The translations under genes were made by a program, and so were the position numbers. The notes below the pieces were generated by a model. It was not told where the DNA came from, did no database searches, and was given only the letters and a program-made list of their open reading frames with translations. This document shows positions 26,745 through 34,971 of a stretch of 35,656 nt of DNA, one piece after another (positions within the stretch are counted from its first letter, which is position 1; each line of letters begins with the position of its first letter). This DNA comes from Streptacidiphilus neutrinimicus (GTDB lineage: Bacteria > Actinomycetota > Actinomycetes > Streptomycetales > Streptomycetaceae): NCBI RefSeq assembly GCF_000787815.1, contig NZ_BBPO01000041.1, positions 39,424 through 75,079 of the forward strand, given 5' to 3'.

Positions 26745-28490
26745 TCACTTCACGAAGACGTCCAGCGGGTAGACGGTGCCGATGAAGCCGAGGTGCACGC
26801 CGCCGAGGTTGGGGCCGTAGAGCGAGACCTGGCGCAGGTCGACCCAGGGGATGATCGGGGCCTCGCCCATGATCTTCTTGTCGAGAGCGGCCCAGTCCTT
26901 GTCCTGCTGGGCGAGGTCGGTCTCGGCGGTGATCCGGTCGATCTGGGCGTTCACCGACGGGTCGTCGAACAGCATGCTGTCGGAGCTGTCGGGCGCGATC
27001 AGCCGGCCGTCGAAGAGGGGGGCGATGACGGTGTCGGCGCTCGGCCAGTCCGGCCCCCAGCCGGCGACGTACACGTCGAAGGTGTTGTCGACGTTGCCGA
27101 TCTCGTCGTAGTAGTCCTTGGCGTCCACCGCGTGGGTGACCACGTGGAAGCCGGCCTGGCCGAGCGCTGCGGAGACGGCGACGGCGGCCTGCTGCCACTG
27201 CCCGGTGTTGCCGTAGGCGAAGACGATGGTCGGGTGGGGGTCGCTGCTCTGCGCGAGCAGTTTGCGCGCCGCGGCCGGGTCCCCGGTGACGGGCGCGTGG
27301 TAGAGGTCGTACGCCTGGAAGCCGTTGGTGACCGGGGAGAGGATGGTGTTGGAGTAGTCGCCGTACAGCGGGCCGCCGAAGATCTGGCGCACCTGCTGCC
27401 GGGGGAAGGCCATCAGCAGCGCCTGGCGGATCTTCACGTCCTTGATCCGGCGGTTGTTGATGTCGAAGTAGGTGCTGAAGGGCGACACCTGGTCGACGGT
27501 CCTGGCCCGCAGCGACGGCGTGCCGAGGACCTGTTCCGCGACGTCGCCGGTGACCTGCGCGTTGAAGGTCATCGCGGTGCTGTCGGCGCCGTTCGCGGCG
27601 ATCAGCCGCTGGTCGATGTCCAGGCTCTGGCCGCCGAACTCGAAGTTCCACCGGTCGGGGTAGGCGTGGCGGACGGGGTCGGTGGCCGGGTCCCAGCCCG
27701 CGCTGCGCGCCAGTTCCAGGGACTTGTCGGCGTCGTGGCTGACGATGCGGTAGGGGCCGGAGGAGAACGGGTCCGTGTCGAACGCCTGCTTGGTGTCGTG
27801 CGCCTTCGGGACGGGGGTGTAGGCCTGCATGGCCGCCGCGTACGGGAAGTCGGCGTGCGGGCTCTTGAGGTGGAAGACGATCGTCCGCGCGTCGGGGACC
27901 TCGATGGCGGGGAGGTCCTGGCCGTTCCAGGGGCCGGGGTAGGCGCCGGAGTAGTTCGCGGAGCCGGTGAGCCAGGTCTGCAGGTAGTTCGGGCCGCCGC
28001 TGAGGGAGGCCTCGAAGGTGCGCTCGATGCCGTACTTGACGTCCTGTGCGGTGATCGGCGAGCCGTCCTGGTACTTGACGCCCGCCTTGAGCGTGTAGGT
28101 CCAGGTCCGGCCGCCGTCGGAGCTGACGCCGGTGTTCGTGGCGAGGTCGCCGACCAGTCGGGTGACGCCGTTCACGTACTGGTAGCTGGTCAGTTGGCGG
28201 GTCAGCAGCAGGTCCACGGTCTGGTTCGGGGCGGAGTAGACCCGGGCCGGGTCCATGTGGCTGAAGTCGGTGGTCTGGAGAACGGTGACGGTCCCGCCGG
28301 ACTTGGCGCCGGGGACGGCGGGGTCGGGGCCGGTGGAGTCCGCGGCGGTGCCCAGGGTGACGGCCTGCTTCGCGACCGGGGCCGAGGCGAGCTTGGTCGC
28401 GTCGGCCTTGCTGCCGGAGCACGCGGTGGCGGTGGCGAGCGTCCCGGCGGCCATGGCCGTGGCGAGCAGGCGCAGCGCGTGTCTGTTCAT
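26745..28490 (-). CDS. Peptide-binding lipoprotein (SBP_bac_5 family)
   Basis: 581 residues from ATG at 28490 (AAGGA upstream). Lipoprotein signal with lipobox ATAC (Cys near 24), so it is anchored on the outer face of the membrane. Family features: GGTVTVLQTTDFSHMDPAR at the start of the mature fold, WTYTLKAGVKYQDGSPITAQ, DINNRRIKDVKIRQAL and a C-terminal APIIPWVDL. These describe the dipeptide/oligopeptide/nickel-binding cluster C proteins; peptide specificity is inferred from the operon. Its position between the two permease genes, rather than before them, is unusual. Confidence 0.92.
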   Translation of the reverse strand: MNRHALRLLATAMAAGTLATATACSGSKADATKLASAPVAKQAVTLGTAADSTGPDPAVPGAKSGGTVTVLQTTDFSHMDPARVYSAPNQTVDLLLTRQLTSYQYVNGVTRLVGDLATNTGVSSDGGRTWTYTLKAGVKYQDGSPITAQDVKYGIERTFEASLSGGPNYLQTWLTGSANYSGAYPGPWNGQDLPAIEVPDARTIVFHLKSPHADFPYAAAMQAYTPVPKAHDTKQAFDTDPFSSGPYRIVSHDADKSLELARSAGWDPATDPVRHAYPDRWNFEFGGQSLDIDQRLIAANGADSTAMTFNAQVTGDVAEQVLGTPSLRARTVDQVSPFSTYFDINNRRIKDVKIRQALLMAFPRQQVRQIFGGPLYGDYSNTILSPVTNGFQAYDLYHAPVTGDPAAARKLLAQSSDPHPTIVFAYGNTGQWQQAAVAVSAALGQAGFHVVTHAVDAKDYYDEIGNVDNTFDVYVAGWGPDWPSADTVIAPLFDGRLIAPDSSDSMLFDDPSVNAQIDRITAETDLAQQDKDWAALDKKIMGEAPIIPWVDLRQVSLYGPNLGGVHLGFIGTVYPLDVFVK

Positions 28491-28556
28491 CGGGTCGTCC
28501 TTGCGTTCGGTGTCGGAGTCGGAGTCGGGCGGAAACCGGGGGAAGCCGGGACCGCG

Positions 28557-29552
28557 TCAGCGGTTCGACCTGGGGTCCAGCGCGTCGCGCACGGAGTCGC
28601 CCAGCAGGTTGAAGGCCAGGACGAAGATCAGCATCGCCAGGCCGGGGAAGAGCATGTAACTGAAGTCGGCGGAGTAGACCTGGGCGCCCCGCTGGATCAT
28701 GCGGCCCCAGTCGGGCGTGGGCTCGACCATGCCCGCGCCGAGGAAGGACAGGGCCGCCTCGGTGGTGACGTACGCGGGCACGGCGAGCGAGGCCGAGATG
28801 AGGATCGGCGTCCACAGGTTCGGCAGCAGCTCCCTGAACACGATCCGGGCCGGTGACACGCCGATCACGCGGGCGGACTGGACGAACTCCCGCTCGCGCA
28901 GCGAGAGCACCTGACCGCGCACCAGCCGGGCGGTGGACGCCCAGCCGAACGCGGTGAGCACCACGACGACCGTCCCGGCGCGCAGCCAGGTGGGAACCTC
29001 CTGGGTGGGTTTGACGAAGGCGGCCTGAGCGACCGGGATGAAGGCGACGAAGAACAGCGTGGCGGGGAAGCAGAGGATCACGTCGATCACCCTGCCGACC
29101 GCGTAGTCGACCAGGCCGCCCGCGTACCCGGCGACGACGCCGACCAGGACGCCGATCAGGGTGACCAGGGCGACCACGGCCAGCGAGATCAGCAGCGAGG
29201 TGCGGATCCCGTAGACCAGCTGCATGAGGACGTCGCGCCCGAGCCCGGGTTCGACGCCGAGCCAGAACCGGCCGCTGATGCCGCCCATCGGCCCGGTCGG
29301 GTAGCCGAAGTCGTCGAGCAGGCCCGGCTGGTTCTGGCCGTAGGTGGTGTAAGGGTCCTTGCCGTAGAGCCAGGAGATGACGGGAGCGCCGAGGCCGACC
29401 AGGAAGAACAGGCCGACGACGGCTGCGGAGGCGACGCCGACGCGGTCGCGTCGGAACCGGCGCCAGGCCAGCTTGGCGGGAGAGCGCCCCTGCGGGGGCG
29501 CCGTCGGGTCGGCGGCCTCCGGGACAGGGGGGTCCGCGAGGAGCGAGGTCAT
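28557..29552 (-). CDS. Peptide ABC transporter permease (DppC/OppC-like), first gene of operon
   Basis: 331 residues from ATG at 29552. The N-terminal ~45 residues are cytoplasmic with RRFRRDRVGVASAAVVG, the usual OppC_N entry into the first membrane segment. A large external loop contains FWLGVEPGLGRDVLMQL, and four or five further segments follow. Coupling motif EFVQSARVIGVSPARIVFREL. Ends in FNLLGDSVRDALDPR, the family's standard tail. It forms the channel with the DppB-like permease. Its start is only weakly marked for ribosome binding; a perfect palindrome GTCCCC-a-GGGGAC (29557-29569) lies 5 bases upstream. Transcription would begin in the spacer shared with the LysR gene. Confidence 0.92.
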   Translation of the reverse strand: MTSLLADPPVPEAADPTAPPQGRSPAKLAWRRFRRDRVGVASAAVVGLFFLVGLGAPVISWLYGKDPYTTYGQNQPGLLDDFGYPTGPMGGISGRFWLGVEPGLGRDVLMQLVYGIRTSLLISLAVVALVTLIGVLVGVVAGYAGGLVDYAVGRVIDVILCFPATLFFVAFIPVAQAAFVKPTQEVPTWLRAGTVVVVLTAFGWASTARLVRGQVLSLREREFVQSARVIGVSPARIVFRELLPNLWTPILISASLAVPAYVTTEAALSFLGAGMVEPTPDWGRMIQRGAQVYSADFSYMLFPGLAMLIFVLAFNLLGDSVRDALDPRSNR

Positions 29553-29823
29553 GGGGGTCCCCAGGGGACGAAGACGAGAACGAGAAGGCGGAAGCCAGAA
29601 GTATCAGTGCAATGTCACGTTGCTCTGCTCTGGCAAGAGAGTGTCGCCCCTAGGGCGAAGCCGTCAAGATGCGATGTGACACTGCATCTGTTCGCTCGGA
29701 GAATTGCAGGCTTGACGCTGCATCAGTCCGGCGCGATCGTAGGTGGCAAGCACCTGACATGTAACGTGTGCCATGACACGCGCGCGGACGGCGGCCGGCC
29801 GCCGCACAGGGGAGGGCGCCCGC
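29553..29823. promoter_or_regulatory. Divergent control region of importer operon and LysR gene, with related dyads
   Basis: AT-richer spacer with three dyads: GCAA-tgtcacg-TTGC (29609-29623), GATGC-gatgtgacact-GCATC (29668-29688) and CGTGT-gccatg-ACACG (29765-29780), the last preceded by TGACATGTAACGTG. They share ATGTCAC/ATGTGACA-like cores and the T-N11-A style spacing expected for LysR regulators. Similar sequence recurs before the collagenase gene. The third dyad overlaps an in-frame ATG at 29773, which argues for the later LysR start. Confidence 0.5.
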
Positions 29824-30783
29824 GTGGAGCTGGAGCTCCGGCACCTGAGGGTGCTGTGCACGATCGCCGACACCGGCAGCGTGGGCCGGGCCGCCGTCCT
29901 GCTCGGCGCCTCACAGCCCGCCACCAGCACCCAGCTGCGCCGGATCGAGGCCCACCTCGGCGCCCCGCTGTTCGAGCGCACCTCCTCCGGGGTGGAGCCC
30001 ACCGGCTTCGGCCTCGAGGTGCTGGCCGCGGCCCGCGACCTGCTGGCCAGGGCCGAGGGCCTGAGCCGCAAGGCCCAAGCGGACCCGCCCGTCCGCCGTC
30101 GGGAGCTGCGGCTCGCCGCCACCAACTCCCCGATCCTGCCCGGCCTGCTCACCCGGATGCGCAGCCGGCTGCCCGAGCTGCGGATCACCGTCAGCAGCGT
30201 GTACCGCTCCTCCGACATCGTCGAACAGCTGGAACAGGGCAGCCTGGACGCGGCGATCGCGGTCGACTACCCCGGCCTGGAGCTGCGGCACTCGGACGCC
30301 GTCGCGCACCGGGGCATCGTCACCGAGCCGACCTTCGTCGCGCTCTCGGCGGGCCACCGGCTGCGGAACCGCGCCGAGGTGGCGCTCGCCGATCTCGCGG
30401 ACGAGCCCTGGTTCGTCACCCCGGACGACGGCGCGGGATGGCCCGGGGTCTTCTACGAGGCCTGCGCCGCCGCGGGGTTCACGCCCGCGTCGGTGCACGA
30501 GTTCTTCGGCGACCGTGCGGAGCTCCGGGAAATGATCGCGGCCGGACTGGGCGTCTCGACGGTGCAGGCGACCACGCGGCCGCACTCCGCTGTCGTGATC
30601 AAGGCGCTGGCCGGGACTCCGCTGTGGGCCAGATACCTGCTTGCCTGGCGGCCCGCGTCGGTGGGCGACGAGCTGGTCGAGACGGTGCACGCGGCCGCGG
30701 CCGCCGCCTACCGGGAGCTGACGGCGGGTTCGCCGCACTTCGAGACCTGGGCCGCGCGGACCTACTGGGGCGTCCGCCCGTAA
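29824..30783 (+). CDS. LysR-family transcriptional regulator
   Basis: 319 residues from GTG at 29824, chosen because GGGGAGGG sits 7 bases upstream and because the protein then begins VELELRHLRVLCTIADTGS, as LysR proteins do (ATG at 29773 would add 17 Arg/Gly-rich residues). HTH about 2-60 with GRAAVLLGASQPATSTQLRR and LEAHLGAPLFER-type wing residues. The effector domain runs to the end (ELRLAATNSPILPGLLTRM onward). It lies divergent to the importer operon and directly before the collagenase, so it is the natural candidate regulator of both; the ligand, perhaps a peptide or amino acid, is unknown. Confidence 0.9.
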   Translation: MELELRHLRVLCTIADTGSVGRAAVLLGASQPATSTQLRRIEAHLGAPLFERTSSGVEPTGFGLEVLAAARDLLARAEGLSRKAQADPPVRRRELRLAATNSPILPGLLTRMRSRLPELRITVSSVYRSSDIVEQLEQGSLDAAIAVDYPGLELRHSDAVAHRGIVTEPTFVALSAGHRLRNRAEVALADLADEPWFVTPDDGAGWPGVFYEACAAAGFTPASVHEFFGDRAELREMIAAGLGVSTVQATTRPHSAVVIKALAGTPLWARYLLAWRPASVGDELVETVHAAAAAAYRELTAGSPHFETWAARTYWGVRP

Positions 30784-30788
30784 CCGGC

Positions 30789-30819
30789 GCTGCCCGTCCC
30801 GTGTTATGCCCCGGGCAGC
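30789..30819 (+). terminator. Terminator candidate after LysR gene
   Basis: Arms GCTGCCCG (30789-30796) and CGGGCAGC (30812-30819) pair perfectly over 8 bp with a 15-base loop, 6 bases after the stop. It separates LysR from the collagenase promoter. Confidence 0.5.
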
Positions 30820-30845
30820 TATGTCATATGACCTGTCACATTGTA
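30820..30845 (+). promoter_or_regulatory. Operator-like sites upstream of the collagenase gene
   Basis: A perfect 10-bp palindrome GTCATATGAC (30823-30832), embedded in ATGTCATATGACC, is followed at once by TGTCACATTG, whose reverse complement CAATGTGACA matches the cores in the LysR/importer spacer. Located about 110 bases before the collagenase start codon. Confidence 0.45.
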
Positions 30846-30955
30846 TTCACCTTCGGCCGGTGCCACGCTTCACCTCGCGTTCCCCCACGCCTTGGACCGA
30901 ACGCGCCGCACGTCCACTCCCCCAGTAAGTCGACCCCCGCTCAGAAGGGCCAGCA

Positions 30956-33538
30956 GTGCGACTGCGCATACCCCTCCGCACCCTCGCGGCCGGCGTCGCC
31001 GCGAGCTGCGTCACCGCCACCTTCCTCCTGCCCGCCTCGGCGGCCGTCGCGGCGTCGACGCCGCTCACCGCCAAGGCGCCCGCGTCCGGGCACGCCGCAC
31101 CGAGCGCCCCCAAGCCGCTCGGCGCGACCCTCCCGGGCGCGAGCGCCCCGTCCTCCGCCGACACCGTCCCGACCGCGGCCCCGCTGACCCCCGGTCAGCT
31201 GGCCCAGGCCCAGCGGCCGCTGCCCCCCGGCGTATCCGTCCAGCTCTCTCCCAAGACCGAGGTCCCAGCCCCGGCCCCCGCCGTAAGACCGCACGCGGAT
31301 CACCGGGCGGCCGCGGACACCGCGAGCTGCACCCCCGCCGACTTCTCCACGCGCACCGGAAGCGCGCTGGTCTCCTTCGTCGAGGGCTCGACCACCACCT
31401 GCGTCAACACGCTGTTCAACCTCACCGGCGCCGACGCGGGAGGCGTCTTCAAGGAAGCGCAGATGCTCACCGTCGCGAACGCCTACCACGCGCTGGCGTC
31501 CGGCTACACCGGCGACGACTCGACGGGCATCTGGCAGCTGGAACTCTTCCTGCGGGCGGGCTGGTACGTGCAGTCCAACAACGCGGCGGCGGTCGGCGAC
31601 TACGACGCGGCCCTGACCACGGCCAACCAGGCGGCGCTCGACGCCTTCTTCGGCAGCGCGCACTGGCGCGACGCCACCGCCGCCAACGCGCAGGTGCTCT
31701 ACGACGCGCTGGTGCTGACCGACAGCGCCAACCTGCAGGCGAACTACCTGAACGTCTACAAGCAGGTGCTGAACGGCTACACCCCCGCGGACGACTCGGT
31801 CACCGGCATGGACAACGCCGTCAACGCGGTGCTGTTCGCCCCGCTGTGGCGCGGCAACTGGAACCCGGCCTTCGTCAGCGCCGTCGCGGCCGACCCGAGC
31901 ATCCTCAGCACCCTGGGCGCCTTCGCCCTCACCTACAAGGGCGCGGCCTCCGGCGCCGCCGGCTTCCTCGTCGTCAACGCGGGCAACGACCTGGGCCGCG
32001 CCGCCGGTGACGGCGGAACGGTGGGCACGGCGGCGAGCCGGCAGGTGCAGGCGGTGCTCGGCGCCTCGGCGATCACCGGTGCCACCGCCCCGCTGTGGGT
32101 GCACACCGCGTACGACGCCAACACCTACGACGCGGCCGACTGCTCGACCTATGGCACCTGTGACCTGCCCGCCAAGCTGACCGCGGCCGTGCTGACGCAC
32201 CAACTGGTGTGCGACAACCGCACCTTCGAGACCGAGGACCTCACCGCAGACGAGCTCCACACCGTCTGCACCAGCCTGCGCGGCGAGGACACCTTCTTCC
32301 ACAACCTGGTCAAGGACAGCGGCTCGGTCAACCCGTACGGCAAGACCATCGACCTGGCCGTCTTCGCCAACCAGGCGGACTACGTCACGTACTCCTGGGC
32401 CATCTTCGGCAACGACACCGACAACGGTGGCGAGACCATGATGGACCCGACGGACCCGAGCAACCAGCCGGTCTCGGTGATGTACCGCAAGGCGTGGAAC
32501 GACGGCTTCCCGGCCAACGTGTGGAACCTCAACCACGAGTACACGCACTACCTCGACGGCGTCTACGACATGAAGGGCACGTTCTCCGACGAGCTGGTCG
32601 TGCCCGACGTCTGGTGGATCGAGGGCGTGGCCGAGTACGAGTCCTACACCTACCGCGGCACCACCGACACCGAGGCGATGGCCGAGGCCGCCAACCACAC
32701 CTACAAGCTCAGCACGATCTTCCAGAACACCTACGACAACTCCGACACGATCCGCACCTACCCGTGGGGCTACCTGGCCGTCCGCTACATGTTCGAGAAG
32801 CACCCGGACGTGGTCGCGGCCATGCTGAGCCACTTCCGCACCGGTGACTTCCAGGGCGCCTACCAGGTCTACAACAGCATAGGCACCGGCTACGACGCCG
32901 ACTTCGACAGCTGGCTCACCGCCTGCGCGGCCGGCGCCTGCTACGCGCAGGGCCCGACGGCGCTGTTCGACTCGTCCGTCGACGGGGCCACCGTCAGCCT
33001 CCACGACACCTCGGTGCAGACCGGCGGTGGCAGCATCACCGGCTGGCACTGGACCTTCGGCGACGGGAGCAGCTCCGACCAGCAGAACCCGACGCACACC
33101 TACAAGGCGTCCGGCACCTACACCGTCGACCTGACCGTCACCGACAACAGCGGCCGGACGGCCAGCACCCCGGCCTCGGTCACCGTGACCGCGGGCTCGA
33201 CCCTGCCGACCTGCACCGACCCGCGCACCGACGCGCTCGGCCAGAACTGCTCGCGGGCGAACGTGTCGGAGACGGCCGGGAACACGGCCTACTTCTACCT
33301 CTGGCTGCCCGCCGGCACCTCCACGCTGACCGTCAGCAGCTCCGGCGGCACCGGAACCGCGGCCCTGTACTACGACCCGGACAACTGGGCCTCGCCGAGC
33401 ACCAGCACGGCCTCGTCCACCACCCCGGGCACCACGGCCCAGACCCTGACCGTCACCAACACCACGGCCGGGTACCGCTACGTCAGCCTCTACGCGGTGA
33501 CCGACTTCTCCGGAGTCACCGTCAGCACCCAGTTCTGA
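30956..33538 (+). CDS. Secreted M9-family collagenase with PKD and PPC-type C-terminal domains
   Basis: 860 residues from GTG at 30956 (AAGGG upstream). Signal peptide about 1-33, then a Pro/Ala-rich stretch. The M9 N-terminal activator domain spans roughly 120-400, with Cys-containing segments (TASCTPADF; STYGTCDLPAKL). The peptidase domain has H527-E528-Y-T-H531 (NLNHEYTHYLDG) and the downstream glutamate E560 (WIEGVAEYES), the complete gluzincin zinc site. A PKD domain (about 665-755; TGWHWTFGDGSSSDQQNPTH) and a PPC-like domain (about 760-860) follow, both known collagen-binding modules in bacterial collagenases. It hydrolyses collagen or gelatin outside the cell. Position beside LysR and a peptide importer with X-Pro aminopeptidase supports a nutrient-acquisition role. 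Confidence 0.93.
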   Translation: MRLRIPLRTLAAGVAASCVTATFLLPASAAVAASTPLTAKAPASGHAAPSAPKPLGATLPGASAPSSADTVPTAAPLTPGQLAQAQRPLPPGVSVQLSPKTEVPAPAPAVRPHADHRAAADTASCTPADFSTRTGSALVSFVEGSTTTCVNTLFNLTGADAGGVFKEAQMLTVANAYHALASGYTGDDSTGIWQLELFLRAGWYVQSNNAAAVGDYDAALTTANQAALDAFFGSAHWRDATAANAQVLYDALVLTDSANLQANYLNVYKQVLNGYTPADDSVTGMDNAVNAVLFAPLWRGNWNPAFVSAVAADPSILSTLGAFALTYKGAASGAAGFLVVNAGNDLGRAAGDGGTVGTAASRQVQAVLGASAITGATAPLWVHTAYDANTYDAADCSTYGTCDLPAKLTAAVLTHQLVCDNRTFETEDLTADELHTVCTSLRGEDTFFHNLVKDSGSVNPYGKTIDLAVFANQADYVTYSWAIFGNDTDNGGETMMDPTDPSNQPVSVMYRKAWNDGFPANVWNLNHEYTHYLDGVYDMKGTFSDELVVPDVWWIEGVAEYESYTYRGTTDTEAMAEAANHTYKLSTIFQNTYDNSDTIRTYPWGYLAVRYMFEKHPDVVAAMLSHFRTGDFQGAYQVYNSIGTGYDADFDSWLTACAAGACYAQGPTALFDSSVDGATVSLHDTSVQTGGGSITGWHWTFGDGSSSDQQNPTHTYKASGTYTVDLTVTDNSGRTASTPASVTVTAGSTLPTCTDPRTDALGQNCSRANVSETAGNTAYFYLWLPAGTSTLTVSSSGGTGTAALYYDPDNWASPSTSTASSTTPGTTAQTLTVTNTTAGYRYVSLYAVTDFSGVTVSTQF

Positions 33539-33553
33539 TCGACCGCCGGCCCC

Positions 33554-33589
33554 GGCCCCCGGCGCGCCCTTCCAGGCGCGCCGGGGGCC
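33554..33589. terminator. Very strong bidirectional terminator
   Basis: Perfect 15-bp stem (left arm 33554-33568 starting GGCCCCCGG, right arm 33575-33589) with a CTTCCA loop, between the convergent collagenase and lipoprotein genes. Confidence 0.88.
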
Positions 33590-33599
33590 CGCGGCATGG

Positions 33600-34154
33600 T
33601 CAGTGGCTGCGGCAGTCGCCCCAGACCGCCGCCAGCGCACGCGGGATCGCGCCGATGCAGCCGCCCGTCGCCGGGAACCCGGCGCTGCCGAGGTAGCTCC
33701 AGGCCCCGGCGGCGCCCAGGCTGAAGTACTTCGGCACGCTGCCCTCGTCCTGCGAGGCGACCTGCTCCTGCAGTGTCGCGCCGGCGGTCGGCTCGAAGGG
33801 GCTCGCCGCGTACGTGACTCCGCCGCACGCGCCGTAGAGGAAGCTGCCGGGCACCGGCCCGATGTGGACCAGCTTGTTCTGTGCCGCGTAGGTCCGGGTG
33901 ACCTCGGCCTTGACGGCCGCGGTCACCACGAGGTCCCGGCACGGCGACCCGGACGCGGCCACCACGGACGCGGCGGTGGTCGGCGACGACTCGGCGGAGG
34001 CCGAGGACGACGGGCTCGACAGGGTCGACGACGTACGCGCGGCCGAGCTCGGGGCCGCACCGCCGTCGGAGCCGCCCGGGTGACAGGTGCTCAGCGCCAG
34101 GGCGGCGCAGACGGCGAGGGAGGCAGAGGCCGCACGGCGTGCGGTGGCATGCAT
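33600..34154 (-). CDS. Lipoprotein of unknown function
   Basis: 184 residues from ATG at 34154 (AAGGA 7 bases upstream). Lipoprotein signal with LALSTC (Cys 24), then a long Ser/Thr/Ala linker (about 30-68) as in cell-wall-spanning lipoproteins. The folded part has CRDLVVTAAVKAEVTRTYAA, and four cysteines (near residues 72, 109, 165 and 181), probably forming two disulfides. I do not recognise the domain. Last gene of the operon behind the sigma factor and membrane protein (40 bases after the latter), so probably part of the same envelope-linked unit. Confidence 0.75.
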   Translation of the reverse strand: MHATARRAASASLAVCAALALSTCHPGGSDGGAAPSSAARTSSTLSSPSSSASAESSPTTAASVVAASGSPCRDLVVTAAVKAEVTRTYAAQNKLVHIGPVPGSFLYGACGGVTYAASPFEPTAGATLQEQVASQDEGSVPKYFSLGAAGAWSYLGSAGFPATGGCIGAIPRALAAVWGDCRSH

Positions 34155-34194
34155 GATCGGATCCTTTCGATGGGACGGGGAGATTGAGGCGCGC

Positions 34195-34971
34195 CTAGGA
34201 ACCGGACGGCGCCGTGGTGGCGAGTACGCCGCCCCGGGCGTCGTAGACGGTGACCTTCACGGGGGCTCCTTGGGACTGCGACTGTGCGGGGATCCAGAGG
34301 TAGCCGGTCGCGTAGCCGGGCCGGCCGGCGAGCGAGACGACGGTCACGGGGTAGGCCGTGGCGTCGATCTCGACCGTCATCCGGGCCGTGTCGCCCGGCC
34401 CGACGTACAGCGGCGCGTAGAGCGTCCCGGAGGCGTCGGCGTCCTCCCGCAGGTTCACGGTGCCCTGGCCCTGGTTTCCGTCGGTCACGCTGCTGCAGCT
34501 GTAGGCGAGGGTCGCGAGCGGGCCGAGGCCCACGCAGACGTGATCGCCGGTCAGGTTCATCCGGATCTGGTGCCCGAAGGAGAGGTCCCGGCCCGCCGGG
34601 ACGATGCGCACGGCCGGGCTCGACTGACTTCCCAGGCTCCCCGGGCTCGCCGGGTCGGCCGGACTCCCGGGAGCCGGGGACGCCGAGGTCGAGGCCGACG
34701 ACGCGGACGACGAAACCGGAGAGGGCACGGGCGCCGCGACCTCGCCCCTCGTCTGCGCGCTGCCGGGAGAGCCGGCCAGGGCCATGCCCACAACCACGGC
34801 GGCCGTCGCGCCGACGGCGAGCGCCACCGCGACCGTGCCGCGGACGCGACGGCGCCGTCGGGCGCTGCGGTCGCGGACCGCCGCGGCCTTGCCCGCCCAG
34901 GCGGAGGGCTGATAGCGCAGCGCCTCGCTCTGGATCGCCCGCCGCACCAGGTTCTCGTCCTCGTGGTTCAT
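34195..34971 (-). CDS. Single-pass membrane protein coupled to a SigE-family sigma factor
   Basis: 258 residues from ATG at 34971, overlapping the sigma stop as ATGA. Cytoplasmic N-terminus about 1-44 (MNHEDENLVRRAIQSEALRY, then an Arg cluster RRRRRVRG), one membrane segment about 45-66, a Ser/Pro/Ala linker about 78-120, and an outer domain of probable beta structure with a Cys pair (DHVCVGLG ... AYSCSSV). The topology and coupling suit an anti-sigma or sensor partner, but there is no zinc-binding HxxxCxxC anti-sigma motif, so that role is inferred from position only. Confidence 0.7.
   Translation of the reverse strand: MNHEDENLVRRAIQSEALRYQPSAWAGKAAAVRDRSARRRRRVRGTVAVALAVGATAAVVVGMALAGSPGSAQTRGEVAAPVPSPVSSSASSASTSASPAPGSPADPASPGSLGSQSSPAVRIVPAGRDLSFGHQIRMNLTGDHVCVGLGPLATLAYSCSSVTDGNQGQGTVNLREDADASGTLYAPLYVGPGDTARMTVEIDATAYPVTVVSLAGRPGYATGYLWIPAQSQSQGAPVKVTVYDARGGVLATTAPSGS

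Noticed and set aside
22126-29600. Long plus-strand open frames over the transporter operon
   Set aside because: All are antisense to well-supported ABC genes with intact motifs.
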